A stretch of 64,000 bases of DNA from Cristatella mucedo (GCA_009760855.2 WPIO01000044.1:2675393-2739392); one strand, 5' to 3'. Counted from the first letter of the stretch, positions 20,614 to 31,423 are shown. Made by a program: numbers and translations. Notes: generated by a model not told the origin, from the sequence alone.

Positions 20614-21421
20614 CTATATATTCATTAATCAATTTTTTACTTCTATCTAATATTTCTCTAACTATAGGAACTATTCTTGCGAACCTTCCATAATCTTCTT
20701 CCTCAACTACTTTTATCTCTACTTTTTTATATAATATTGAATATCCTAACCAAAACTCTTTTTATTATTAAATCTACCATAGTCACTTATTACATCAAAT
20801 TCAAAATCAAAGTATTTCTCCTCTTTAAGTAAATGTAAAAACAACGGTTCTCTTATCGGCATATCAAAAATATAACTTGTTGGAATTCTTACTGTTCCTG
20901 CTGCTACATAATCTTTAGGTACATCATCACAATTCAATCCAGGCACAAATATTTCAAATTCACTATAAAAATATCTACTTAATTTTAGTACATGTAATCC
21001 TAATAAACATTGAGCAAGATATTGTTTTGGAATAAAATCTTCTATTATACTTCTAGACCACAAACATTTTATTTCTATTAATGTATCTTCATCAACAATT
21101 CCATCAGGAGAATATCTATAAACACCATCACTAGTAAAACATTCATTTGAATTTTCAATCTCTATGTAATTTCATTTCTAAATACTTAGCTGCTATTGGT
21201 TCAAACACTTTACTAAATATAATTTGTGGGAATCTCATTGGTTGAGAATTAGCAATATATTTTTTTAGTTTTCTATTAGCAATTAATTCTATATCACAAT
21301 CAATTTGTGAACCAAAAACCATATCATTTCCTAAAACGGAATACACTTCCGATCCACCTATATTTAAACTCATAGCTCTCTTCCACTCATCAGACCCTTG
21401 AATACAATTAGTTTTGTGCAT
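20588..21421 (-). pseudogene. YqaJ/lambda-exonuclease-like nuclease (copy B)
   Basis: Starts MHKTNCIQGSDEWKRA; GSDEW and NIGGSEV match the start of YqaJ-type nucleases. After a frameshift near 21,150 the PD-(D/E)xK centre appears: SPDGIVDEDTLIEIKCLWSR, with catalytic Asp, Glu and Lys. Then QYLAQCLLGLHVL. The gene ends by overlapping the fibre-4 start. It overlaps the MCP end by about 14 bp. A role in recombination, end processing or replication is established for the family; here it is inferred. Confidence 0.7.
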
Positions 21422-22955
21422 TATATCTAGTTATTAGAATTTTATTAAAAATCTTTTCTTCATATATCATCTTTCCTTTACTACAAGTGAAATTAGCACC
21501 ACTTCCATTTGAAGTTAGTTCAGCACTATCCTCACAAATAGTCAAATAATGGATGATTAATGTAGTTCCAGCAGGTACAGCACTATTGAATTCAACAGTT
21601 ACATCAAGTCTAGAAGTCATTCTGAGAGGTTCATCATTGTATTGCAAGTCAACAACATGAATAGGATAAAGTGTCAACCATTCTGAGAAAGAAACACCAG
21701 TTGGATTAGCAAGCTCATTAACACCAAGATATTGTTTTCTGAAAGTTGTGAAATCCATATACGCTGGTGCATGCTTACCAAGTTTTGGTAAACTAGATCT
21801 TGGAACTGCAGGATATTGCTTTGATCCATTAGCAAGAACTGAAACACTTTTAATATCACAATGATTGTAAGTACAAGGGTTACCAGTGTAACTATCGCAT
21901 TTATCAGCATTTTGAGCAGCAGTTATCAACCATCTAACCTTATCAATTGTATTTTGAACTGATAGATTTTTAATAAATGTAAGATTTTGATTGAAAGTAT
22001 TTACAGTAATGTTTTCATAACGTCTAACCCTGTAATTTAGTCTAATTTTCTTTGATATCTCTTTATTGAAATATCTGCAAGTGCTCTTTGAATACTTTCT
22101 TTTGGTGTTACACATGCTACAACAAGTCTCATTTTTGACATTGCAATTTTGAAAGCATTCCAAACTCCAGTTCCAGCAGCACCAGATGCATTTCTTGTCA
22201 TCATTGTGTTGTCAGTTGCAGCAGCACCAGATGCATTAGTCATTATAACATCTCTATAAAATCCACCGGCTCTTGTTATTTCAAGTGTAAATGGAATATT
22301 ATAAAGAATTTTATTCATATCAGCACAAAAACCAGAGATTCTTGCTAGGGGCAAAGCAATACTGAAATTTCCAACCTCATCGATATCATTATTTATAAGA
22401 CATCTTCTAATTACGAATCCATCGTTTGAAGTAGTAGCTTTAGAAGCATCAGGACTTACATAAAAAGTAAGACTTGTAGATATTTCGTCAGCTCCACTTG
22501 CTTCATATTTTCTCCATCCTGTAGCAGGACCTTCAGTGCTGTTATATTCGTTCGGATAAAATAGAAGACCCATTAGTGTTGAAACACTTCCAACTCTTTC
22601 CTTTAGTGGGATGCTTTCAATCTCTTCAGTGCCGTCTATTTCTCCTACTACCAAACATCCACGCACCAGCTTTGTTAACAAGACCAACAGAAAGATTTCT
22701 ATGAGGAGTAGCAAAAGCTCCACCAGCAGCAGTTTGGACTTGTATTTGTCCTTCAAGTAAAAGATAACCATCAGATAGAACATAACATGTTTGTTGTTTA
22801 CCAGGAACAATGAAACTAACTAATTTACTAGTAACACTATCTGTTTCATTTCCATTAACTTGATAAAACTCTCTAAATTGATAGTCTTTAAGTTTATAAT
22901 CATGAAACTCAGGATCTCCAAGTTCGAGTATACTATCGATAGGTGCACTTGTCAT
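21408..22955 (-). pseudogene. Major capsid protein, hexon-like (copy B)
   Basis: About 515 codons in three frames. N-terminal block MTSAPIDSILELGDPEF ... CYVLSDGYLLLEGQ; middle block with VSTLMGLLFYPNEYNSTEGPA and RISGFCADMNKILYN; C-terminal block with RRYENITVNTF, VRWLITAAQN and LTLYPIHVVDLQYND. Breaks are near 22,660 and 22,100. Length and central position suit a Polinton/adintovirus double-jelly-roll capsid protein, but the fold is not provable by eye. It begins after TTATATAGAGAAGAA, overlapping the exonuclease start at its end. Confidence 0.6.
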
Positions 22956-22982
22956 TTCTTCTCTATATAAAAAACTAAAATT

Positions 22983-23577
22983 TTATTTTTGAACATATAA
23001 TCCAGCTCCTAATCTGTTCTTTATATTTCCACCATAAGTATCAATCCTATGAGAAGTAACAACAGCTTTAGTGTTAATTACTTTCTCTATTTCTTTATAC
23101 GCCTTAGGATCATTCTCTTTAAGAGTGTCTGAATAGTCTTCTACTTCTGGATCTTCCTCTATCTTTGCCTTTCTACCTCTTTTTGATTTTTCTTAGTAAC
23201 CTGTTCAAACATAACTTTCTTTAGTTGAAGATCCATCCCTTCATCTTTCTATCATAGTCTTCATCTTTTCTTTTTCTTTCAAGCTCATATTCAAGTTCTT
23301 TCTTTCTCTTTTCTTCTTCAAGTTTATCATCCATCTCTCTTCGTCTCATTGCGTAATCTTGGTCTAACATTTCTTTGTTTGTTTGTAATTCAGCAAGTTT
23401 TCTTGCTTGATGCATTTCAATACCTTTGTTAGCAATCGTTAATCCAGCGTCGACAGCTTTACTTGTAGTACCTAAATCTTTATTAAATATATCAAGAGCA
23501 TTATTAACTCTTGCTCCAGAACCACGATATTTTCCACCATGTATTGTATGATGGCCAACTCTTGCATAGCTACCCAT
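22983..23577 (-). pseudogene. Coiled-coil virion protein with RVGH N-terminus (copy B)
   Basis: Starts MGSYARVGHHTIHGGKYRG; basic Gly-rich head, then QARKLAELQTNK and a long charged coiled coil (KRKKELEYELERKRKDEDYD). A frameshift at about 23,225 ends the main frame; the rest is readable in another frame to a C-terminus RLGAGLYVQK. MCP starts 28 bp downstream. Confidence 0.6.
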
Positions 23578-23586
23578 TGCTCTATA

Positions 23587-24541
23587 TTACTTTGAAATTT
23601 CTATTGTTGCAACTAAATCACTAATAATACTTACAGGATTTCCATTTTGATCTGTTAAACTTATCTTAAAACTACTTATTCCATCTACATCACCTCGTGT
23701 TGGTAAATATAATACATTAGGAATATGTAGATCAACCTTTTCACCTGGACTAATATCATCAATATCTATAATATATAAAGATGTACATTGCTCTAAGAAT
23801 CCTTTTCTTCTTTCTACAAAATTATTAAAAGGATCAACTAAATTACAATCAACACTTATCTATCGTATTCCTTTATTGTCTGGCAATAACATTGTATTCC
23901 ATGCTTTAAAGATTCCTGCAAAGTACATTGCTTTTTCTATTGCTTCATATGGTGTTCCACCTACAAGAGCACTATCAAACGTTCCTTATTGATTTGAATT
24001 AAAACCAAGAGCATCTCCTATTGAATGTATAGCAGAATTTGAATTGCTTCCAAGAAAAACAACATAATCACTAACTACTTGCATTAGTATTCTATCATCT
24101 GTATCAACACTAAATTTTATACCTGTACTATTTCTTTTAGTTGTATCATAAAAAGCACTAACTGTTGATATTGTTGGAATATTTGGAACAACGATAGTCT
24201 TTGGTTGTGGATCTGATAATGCTTTATTTAGAGCTGCTGTTATTTTTTTTGAATCATAATAACCAGGAGCAATCGTAATATAAGCAGCTGATGCATCAGT
24301 CATTGACCACTTAAACCAAAGTTTATCATTATAATCTTTAAGTATATTTAATACTACTTTATTAGTGTGACCAAAGTTTATCATTATAATCTTTAAGTAT
24401 ATTTAATACTACTTTATTAGTGTATGTAAACTCTACTTTTCGTAATCCAATTTTATTATAACCTGAATCAGATCCAAGCATAAGAGGTGGATATAATGTT
24501 TTTGATTCTGAACTACTAGTTCCACTTAATCTTATTGACAT
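23587..24541 (-). pseudogene. Penton-like minor virion protein (copy B)
   Basis: Same family as 15,042: APGYYDSKKITAALNKAL, FSVDTDDRILMQV, GDALGFNSNQ, then a stop (about 23,986) and GGTPYEAIEKAMYFAG, ending SLTDQNGNPVSI ... TIEISK. A direct duplication of about 50 bp (24,322-24,430) doubles the segment preceding WFKWSMTD and breaks the frame. Its ATG shares one base with the stop of the minor capsid gene upstream (TAATG), suggesting coupled expression. Confidence 0.6.
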
Positions 24542-25407
24542 TAAACTTCAAGAATTTCTATAGCAACTGTAATATTTTGAGAATTAAAATCTATTAGATT
24601 TTGGTTTTGATCAGTAATAGTAATTACTATATCAGAGATAGAATCATTAGCAACATTATGATACTCAATAGTTTTTGGTTCATAAACCATCAAATTCCAT
24701 GGATAAGCATCATTAGGAAAACTAGCTAATACTTGTGATTCTTTTCCATTTATAAAACTAGTTCCACTTGCAACCATATTATAATTTAGAGCTATAAAAT
24801 CAATATTAGTAACAAATACTTCATTCTCAGAATCAACCTTAGTGTTAGGTACACAAACAACAGGTGTAATATCAGGATACATTTTAGCAAAGTCAGCAGA
24901 AGATAGTGTAGTATAAGCGGCAGAAGTAAATCCTAACATAGTAGAAAGAGTAGATTTACTTGCAAGGAATGACCAACCAACAGGTAATTTAATCCATAAC
25001 TTTGAAGTTGCAGTATCAAGACCCATTTGAAACTTATCAGTTGTTGCTCCAGATTGTGCAATTGAATTATTAATTGTATCAGCAATCCCAACATTTATAT
25101 CATCAGTTGTACCGCCATATATTCCATGACTTAATGTTACAGTTTGTTCTGAACCACCAGTAACTCTATAAACAAAAGTATTATTAGTTTCAATTATACT
25201 TCTAATAGAGTTAGTTGCAGCAAATTTCTTAAAACAGATTTTAAAGTTTTTACCTCTTAGTAATATCGGTGTATTAACCCTAGCTCTGATTGGATTAGTA
25301 GTTCCAGTTATATTAAAAACGTATCCTTCTTTACTTGCTTGACTAGTTTTTCTAATGCTTTCAAGATTCTTTAATATATCACTAGCAATTTTTACCAAGT
25401 CACTCAT
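24541..25407 (-). CDS. Minor capsid / penton-like protein, intact (copy B)
   Basis: 288 codons without interruption, one of the few undamaged viral genes. Preceded by TATATAATATATAGAA. Order: helical N-terminus (ASDILKNLESIRKTSQASK), YVFNITGTTNPIRARVN, the GIYGGTTDDINVGIADTIN motif, SFLASKSTLSTMLGF, and the C-terminal DQNQNLIDFNSQNITVAIEI. The G-x-Y ... I-x-x-x-I-N and LGF pattern and DQ-x-x terminal motif recur in the adjacent penton-like gene. A virion-vertex or base role is inferred. Confidence 0.6.
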   Translation of the reverse strand: MSDLVKIASDILKNLESIRKTSQASKEGYVFNITGTTNPIRARVNTPILLRGKNFKICFKKFAATNSIRSIIETNNTFVYRVTGGSEQTVTLSHGIYGGTTDDINVGIADTINNSIAQSGATTDKFQMGLDTATSKLWIKLPVGWSFLASKSTLSTMLGFTSAAYTTLSSADFAKMYPDITPVVCVPNTKVDSENEVFVTNIDFIALNYNMVASGTSFINGKESQVLASFPNDAYPWNLMVYEPKTIEYHNVANDSISDIVITITDQNQNLIDFNSQNITVAIEILEV

Positions 25408-25416
25408 TTCTATATA

Positions 25417-26426
25417 TTATATAAAAGATTGTTTATCTTTGCAATATATTTTTGGTGCTTTTCGAGATTTAGCAAGGTAATCAACAGCAGAACTGATTGA
25501 AGGTATTACACCTCTATTACCGGCTGCAAGTTCACTTAACCATAGATCACGTTTATCAAGTACTTCTTTTATAGATTTCACAAATAATGGAACTATCTTT
25601 ATTCCTTTACCTGTGTAATTAAGATAGCTATAAATTACATTTTCTACAGGTTTTCTTGATTCCAAAGCTCTCAATTTTGAAAGTAGAAATATAGTATCAG
25701 AATTAAATGATTCTTTACTATCTACTCTAATATTTTCTATAGCACTTCTTACACAATCAGATACTGATCCTTTAGCTTTTATTTTATCAATAAGATATTG
25801 TTTCTTTTCTTTTAGAATATCAGTTTTAGATTGAACAACTGGTTCAGATTGAACAACTGGAACAGGTTCTTGAACAACAGGAACAACTTTTGCTTTTCTA
25901 ATTCTCTTACTAGGTCTCTTACCAGTTGAAGGATTAACATTAAGATGCTCTGCAATTCCTTTTTGAAGTGAATCAATTACTTCTCTTATTTCTGGACTAG
26001 CAGAATATGTCTTAGCTTGATTTGCAATAGCTACAGCTTTTTTATTTTTCCTTCAGCAATAGCAGCAAATCCTTTTTGTACGATACTAGAAATATCTACA
26101 GGCACTTTTTGACCCAATGCTTTTTGTATTTCTTCTTTTTGTTCCATTTGAACTGCAAGTGATGGTTTTAATCTGTTTAATTTACTAATAAAAATATTAC
26201 CAGTGTTATCAGTTGATTTCTCAAATGCACGTTCATTTAGTTCGTGTTCAACTCTATCTCTTGCTTGCATTTCTGCTTCGATTCTTTGCATCTCTTGACC
26301 ATTATCGAGTTCACTAGCAACACGTAAACTTTCTAAATTAACAAGTTTATTCTCTAAATCCAATGCTTCTTGAACACTTCCTTTGTACGGTCTTTTCTTG
26401 CTTGGATATATTTTACCATTAGTCAT
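25417..26426 (-). pseudogene. Coiled-coil / basic protein next to ATPase (copy B)
   Basis: About 335 codons. N-terminal half: basic KKRPYKGS, then a charged coiled coil (EMQRIEAEMQARDRVEHELN). A frameshift at about 26,035 separates a C-terminal half with a Pro/Val/Gln linker (VVPVVQEPVPVVQ), basic RPSKRIRKAK, and KGIKIVPLFVKSIKEVLDKR. The PVV/Q linker suggests a flexible virion or scaffold protein. It is closely spaced with the ATPase (12 bp) and the minor capsid gene (9 bp), as in copy C. Confidence 0.55.
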
Positions 26427-26438
26427 TTTCTCCTATAT

Positions 26439-27106
26439 TCAATTAAAAATAGTTATTAATTGTTGACCTGTATTATCAACTGACCAAAATCTTCCTTCTG
26501 ATTCTGTTTTAGTTAGATCAATAACACAGTAACTATATCTATTTCTGGTGCAAGAGTTAACCCATTCTTTAAACATTTTCTTATCAATATCACCAACATA
26601 TGAATCACGAATGTATTCTATATCAGTATTATTTTGTGTAAAGATTATTATCATATTTATATTGTTTCTTATTTCTCTTCTAGGAATATTAGTAAATCCT
26701 TGAGCAAGATAAAATATGTTCAATCCTTTATGTCTTCCTTTCGTAAAATAATCTAATATCTTAGATTGATCTTCAGTCATTAAATCATCTAATACAACAA
26801 CATTCTCACAATTCTTATAAGAATCAACTTCTGGCATATTATCAATTCCATGAACCCAAACGTAAGCAGGTTTTTCTTTGGTCATAGACATAAGACCACG
26901 ATATAACTTTTGTTCTAAACTTGAAGCAATAATAGTACAAGTATCATAGTTTAGCATGCAATAAAATATCCAGTTCATTACTAACTGTGATAACCTGTTC
27001 CACTTGGTCCAAGCACTATTGCTCTAATTGGAACTTTAGGTAACGGTTCTTTATGTCAAGTATTTAGATCTTGTCCAAAATTGAATGCTCTAACTTGCAA
27101 AGACAT
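26439..27106 (-). pseudogene. FtsK/HerA-type genome-packaging ATPase (copy B)
   Basis: The first frame (from 27,106) has the Walker A site region VLGPSGTGYHS, lacking the usual Lys, followed by two stops. The second frame (26,978-26,439) has the Walker B VVVLDDLM, followed by SKILDYFTKGRHKGLNIFYLAQ, with the sensor-type Gln, and ends STGQQLITIF. Short (about 220 aa), the usual size for Polinton/adintovirus packaging ATPases. It would load viral DNA into the capsid. Divergent from the zinc-ribbon/protease gene 20 bp away. Confidence 0.75.
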
Positions 27107-27126
27107 TTTTCTATATTATAATAGAT
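27107..27126. promoter_or_regulatory. Divergent promoter between ATPase and zinc/protease gene (copy B)
   Basis: Twenty bp, TTTTCTATATTATAATAGAT, separate the two ATGs. TATAATAGA faces the plus-strand gene and TATAGAAAA faces the minus-strand gene, both variants of the recurring start-proximal motif. Copy A has the same arrangement at 7,346-7,366; copy C has a longer, changed spacer at 51,696-51,722. Confidence 0.45.
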
Positions 27127-28030
27127 ATGGAAATATATTGTTTGAAGTGTAAAAAACAAACTGATACAATTCATGAAGAGTATGTAGAAGTAGATAGTAC
27201 TAAAGGAATGAGAGGAATGTTAAAAGGTGTTTGTACTATTTGTAATAGTAAGAAGTCAAAAATTTTTAAGTTGAGATCTGACTCAACGACATTTGGTTCT
27301 GGTAGACATCAAGTAAGTTAAGGTTCAGGCAGACATCAAGTAAGTAAAGGATCAGGTAGACATCAAGTAAGTAAAGGATCAGGTATTATTGATGAAATAC
27401 ATAAGAAGATATGAAAGATAAATATTCTTAATAGAGATTCAGATAGACATCTAGTAGGTAGAGGTAGAAAACAAGTAAGTAGAGAAGAATCTGTTCCAAC
27501 ACCTGCCCTCTTTGCAGCAATATCAAATTCACTTAGTAAAAAATTCTCAGGTAGTACTGATAGATATAGTGGTTCAGGAGTTGGTGGTTGTGCAGATAAA
27601 GAACAAATGATTGCAGAATTAAAAGAGAATACTGAACAATTAAAAAAAGTAAAATCATCACCTTTGACTGATGTAATAAATAAACAATTATATAAAAGAA
27701 TTAGATATAAATAATTTTAGAGGTGTGTTTGCAAGAGATTAACTAACAAAACCATTAAGAAATGAATGTCTTATTTGTAAAACTGGTAATTCACAAAAAG
27801 CAATATATCACTGGGTATCACTTAAAAGAGAAGGAAAAAAATGCTTTTACTTTGATTCATTCGGTGCTCCACCTATGCCAGAAGTAATAAAATATTTTGG
27901 TGTTATACCAACATTTCAGACGTGTAAGCTACAGGAATTCAATCAAACAGATTGCGGAAGAAGGTGTCTAATCTTCTTAAAACTAATGCAAGAATCAGAT
28001 TTTGGATCGACAATGGAATTATCAATTTAA
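27127..28030 (+). pseudogene. Zinc-ribbon / adenain-like protease fusion (copy B)
   Basis: Zinc ribbon MEIYCLKCKKQTDT with a second pair CTICNSKK; then a Gly/Arg/His linker with tandem GSGRHQVSK repeats, a helical EQMIAELKENTEQL, and the protease: RGVFARD, YHWVSLKR (His), FDSFGAPP, FNQTDCGRRCLIF (Cys). Stops at 27,319-27,321 and 27,414-27,416, a frameshift near 27,690 and a stop after RGVFARD break it. Adenain-like cysteine protease would cleave virion precursors. Confidence 0.7.
27295..27380 (+). repeat. 27-bp tandem repeat encoding GSGRHQVSK
   Basis: Three consecutive units of 27 bp (GGTTCTGGTAGACATCAAGT... with minor changes) plus a partial fourth lie in the linker between zinc ribbon and protease. 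One unit contains a stop codon. Another HLVGRGRKQVS block further on looks like a diverged unit. Confidence 0.85.
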
Positions 28031-28059
28031 TTTAGACATTTTCTTTTCCTTGTATAGAA

Positions 28060-28513
28060 ATGGAAACGGAGAATAAAAATTCGTTGACTTGAAAATGCTG
28101 CAGTCGTAATTCCTAAAGGAAAACAAGCACGCATTCACATTGAAGAGAAAATTAGTAAAGATTCTAAGCCTTACTTCAATGCATGGATGTATATTACAGA
28201 AGATATGAGATCTGTACTTGAAGATATTGCTAATAGAGCAAGTATGAAACTTGAATATAGTGGTTATGATATGAGTGCTCGCTCAACTATTGGTATTAAA
28301 ATTGCATTTGGTAATAAACCAAGTATATTCTTTGATCAAAATAACAAACAAACTAAATTTACTAGTGTTGTTGAAATAATTCAAAAGTTTGGTAATGACT
28401 TTGCTGTTACTGGTATTCTTGATGGATCATATGTGATTAAAGATACTTATAACTCAGAAGAAAGACTTAGTATTAGATTGAAGATTGATCAAGTTAAAGT
28501 TTATAATAGATAA
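28060..28513 (+). pseudogene. 160-aa conserved viral protein (copy B)
   Basis: ATG after TGTATAGAA. A frameshift within the first 12 codons is followed by a good match to the family: IPKGKQARIHIEEK, SKDSKPYF, MKLEYSGYDMS, FDQNNKQTKF, VTGILDGSY. It stops at 28,513 beside a small AT-rich (ATA/ATT)n insertion, beyond which FNPADY, the family C-terminus, reads to 28,585. Converges on the PLA2 gene. Function unknown. Confidence 0.6.
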
Positions 28514-28581
28514 ATAATTATAATAATAATAATTATAATAGATAAAAAACAATCACAGGATACATTTAATCCTGCTGATTA

Positions 28582-29417
28582 TTAGATACTAACAAAAACA
28601 AAAAAGCAAAAATATATAAATACAAATAAAACAAAACAAAATTTTTTATTATATCTTTTTTTACTTATAGATAACATTTTATCAAGTAGAATCTTTGCAT
28701 AATTAGTTATCTTAATCATACTTGATGGATTGTTTACTTTATCTTTTAAGAATTCTATTGCGAATTTACTATCAAGAATACCAGCACCAATGCCAAGACC
28801 CAACTTCGCTTTTGCCAACATTATCGCTGCCACCGTTTTTGCGTCTTCTCTGACATAAGTCGGTTGTTTGGGATCAAGTGCAATACGAGCAGCAGATTCT
28901 GCTAAAACTAAATCTGATAGATTTCTTATTTCAGTTCTTTTTGGTTCAGGATCAGATGTAGTCTCAGTGTAAAGGCTATCGTGGACTAATGCAGCTCTAT
29001 CTAAATCATTCACACCAACATAAGATTGGTCCATTCTTTTTCTAAACTGAGTACCTGGTCCAGCATATGAGTAAGCTCCAGTATTATTGAATGAGCCACC
29101 TAAAACATTTTCTGATTGAACACCCTTTGGAAGTTTCAAATGAAACTCTCTTCCACCAGATAATTTATTTATTATATCCACAATACCTGACCCAACTTTT
29201 CTATTTGCTCTTAGTTGTTTAAGAGAAAGATTCAATTGCAATCCAATACCTTTCGCTTTACTTTTTCTTTTTTACTAAGTTGAGTATTATTGATAAGAAG
29301 AGGAATACTTCCAGAAAGATCAATGTGTTTCAATCTTATAGAAATTGGTTCTTTAGAACTATGTATTAGTTTTACCTGATGATCAGATAGAGTTAATTTT
29401 GCTTCATGATATGTCAT
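28582..29417 (-). pseudogene. PLA2-domain virion protein with pVI/pX-like N-terminus (copy B)
   Basis: N-terminal frame (29,417-29,232): LSDHQVKLIHSSKEPISIRL and LLINNTQLSKK; after a frameshift near 29,240: LNLSLKQLRANRK, GSGIVDIINKL (hydrophobic), and the phospholipase A2 domain with YAGPGTQF (calcium loop) and NDLDRAALVHDSLY (His-Asp active site). The C-terminal half is Ala/Lys-rich. A release or endosome-escape role is known for the PLA2 family in parvoviruses. The ORF runs past the family's usual end. Confidence 0.7.
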
Positions 29418-29467
29418 TTCTATATATAATAATAATATTTTAAAGAGATAAAAAACAATATATAGAA

Positions 29468-30016
29468 ATGAATCAAGATGAAGTTGATGTATTGCGTGAG
29501 AGAGTTAATGAGTTATTAGCATATAATGCATACACAGGAAAATTTGTCTGGAGAGTTGATAGAGGACCAGCAAGAGTTGGAGATATTGCAGGATCAATCA
29601 ATACTGATGGATACAGACATATTTGTATTGATGGAAAACTATATCAAGCACACAGATTGGCATTTTTAATAGTAAAAGCTAAAATACCTTTGCAAGAGAT
29701 TGACCACATTGATAATGATAAACTAAATAATTCCTTTGCTAATTTACGTGAAGCAACGCATTCTGAAAATCAAAGGAATAAAGGAATGAGAAAAGATAAC
29801 ACGTCAAATTTTATAGGTGTCTCTTGGTATGAAAGATCTAATAAATATAGAGCTTATATTACAATAGATAAACAACGATTCCATTTGGGATATTTTGACA
29901 ATGATGTTGCTGCTGCTGAAGCTCGCGATATGGAAGCAATAAAATTACATTTGCAATTTGCACGATTGAATTTCAAATATTATTTAGATAAAAATAATAA
30001 AATAGTTAGATATTAA
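29468..30016 (+). CDS. HNH endonuclease with AP2-like domain, intact (copy B)
   Basis: 182 codons after TATATAGAA. N-terminal YNAYTGKFVWRVDRG, then the HNH core HRLAFLIVKAKIP ... EIDHIDNDKLNNSFANLREATHSENQ, then AP2-like FIGVSWYERSNKYRAYITI and HLGYFDNDVAAAEA. This domain order matches phage-type homing endonucleases. It lies between the PLA2 and membrane-protein genes and shares the viral promoter motif, so it is domesticated into the viral expression programme or copied along with it. Confidence 0.8.
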   Translation: MNQDEVDVLRERVNELLAYNAYTGKFVWRVDRGPARVGDIAGSINTDGYRHICIDGKLYQAHRLAFLIVKAKIPLQEIDHIDNDKLNNSFANLREATHSENQRNKGMRKDNTSNFIGVSWYERSNKYRAYITIDKQRFHLGYFDNDVAAAEARDMEAIKLHLQFARLNFKYYLDKNNKIVRY

Positions 30017-30021
30017 GATTA

Positions 30022-31127
30022 TTAATTACTGCAACGTTTTTTCAACTCACTAAGTAGTTTCTTAACCTCTCTATCTATTTCTTCTGTTGTTGCGCCCCTC
30101 GCATAAAGAGTACTAAACAACATTTGACTCTCACTTTTATAGTCACAATGCTTTTTTCCACCAACTTTACTCGCTTCTACTTGTTTTATTGCATTTTTTT
30201 ACTTCTGGTAAATAATCAACTCCACCATTTTCCACTAGTGCTCTTCCATGATCCGTATAGTTTAATCGGTTCTTTACTTCTTCTCTTTGTACTTTACCTG
30301 ATACATCAATATCTGTTCCACCATTAATTAGTTTTACCATATCATTCAAATCTTCTATTGCATTTCTTAATCTTTCACTTTGTAAAGTCAGTGCCTCCAT
30401 TCGTTGCTCGTGAGTTTTCATAGGTGGTGCTTTACCAGTGAACATTGTAGTATCTATTAATTTTTTTATTAGACCAGCAACAGCGACAGCGATTAAAATT
30501 CCAGTTCCAACACCTCCAATTATACTAGCAATCAAACCAACAAGTGCATGAATAGTAGGAAGAAATCCACCAGACCTAACCTCTAAGAAATTCTTTGACC
30601 AAGATTTAGAATCTAATTGACTAGCATCCCAATTAATTTCTTGACCAAGCACTTCACTTAAATATTGACTAGGATTCCAATGCCAAGGGTAATTATCTTT
30701 TTCTGCTATAAGTAATACATCATTAATCGTAAGACCTATTTCTAAAGATTCAATCATCTTTTTTAATCCTTGTTTTTTCTCTGACATTGTTTTACAGAAT
30801 ATTTGTCCATATTTACCACTACTAATATCATCTACTATTCCTTTTATAAATAAAGATAGATCAACTATTCCTGTGAAACCTGATAAGAATCCACCTAAAA
30901 CATTAGCACCTGCACCAATTACTTTAAGAGACTGTAAGACTTTAGGAACTGCTGTTGCAATTTTTTCAGATGCTTGTAGTGATAATCTTGCTGCAAGTTT
31001 TGGTAATATTTTTGTTACTACTTTTTCACCATTGTTGCAGTTTTAACACCTTCTAACACTTCTGAAGTTGTTTTAGTCCCTTCTTTTAAATCTGAAACTC
31101 CGTTGCCTCTTTTTACTTTTTTTATCA
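30022..31127 (-). pseudogene. Virion membrane-type protein (copy B)
   Basis: Basic start (KKVKRGNG), amphipathic region with TTSEVLEGVKTAT, frameshift near 31,030, then KQGLKKMIESLEIGL, WHWNPSQYLSEVLG, NWDASQLDSKSWSKNFLEV and the hydrophobic VGLIASIIGGVGTGILIAVA. The C-terminal third is charged and ends KRCSN after a second frameshift near 30,190. A LINE copy sits directly upstream of the start, replacing the divergent promoter shared with fibre-1. Confidence 0.6.
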
Positions 31128-31132
31128 TATAT

Positions 31133-31408
31133 AATTATAATAATAATAATAATAATGCACTTGATAAAGCGCCCTCAGAGAACTTAATCTCTTTCTAGGC
31201 GCTTTACATTTGCTGCAAAGTGATATGCAATTGAATGGTAAGTAAAATCGTGCTTGAAAAACAAACAAAATGAATAATATGGTTAGGGGTGACATGCACA
31301 GGGTCAGCATGCAAATGTGGTTAGTGGCAGCATGCACAGTGTCAGCACGCATAAGCACATCAAGGACGAATCACAGGGACCCACTAAATGCTGTCCAAAA
31401 TAGGTGTG
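31133..31408 (-). mobile_element. LINE 3' end, hairpin family (between membrane and fibre-1 genes)
   Basis: About 275 bp: (AAT)n tail on the left, GCGCC/GGCGC hairpin, UTR, ending at the RT C-terminal coding region. Sequence variants (GGGGTGACATGCACAGGG) group it with the copy at 48,252 rather than with those at 16,461, 53,600 and 63,256. It separates start codons that are 13 bp apart in copy C. Confidence 0.85.
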
Positions 31409-31423
31409 TATATATTATAAGTA

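Noticed and set aside
27295..27380. CRISPR-like array
   Set aside because: Units are contiguous coding repeats with no spacers.
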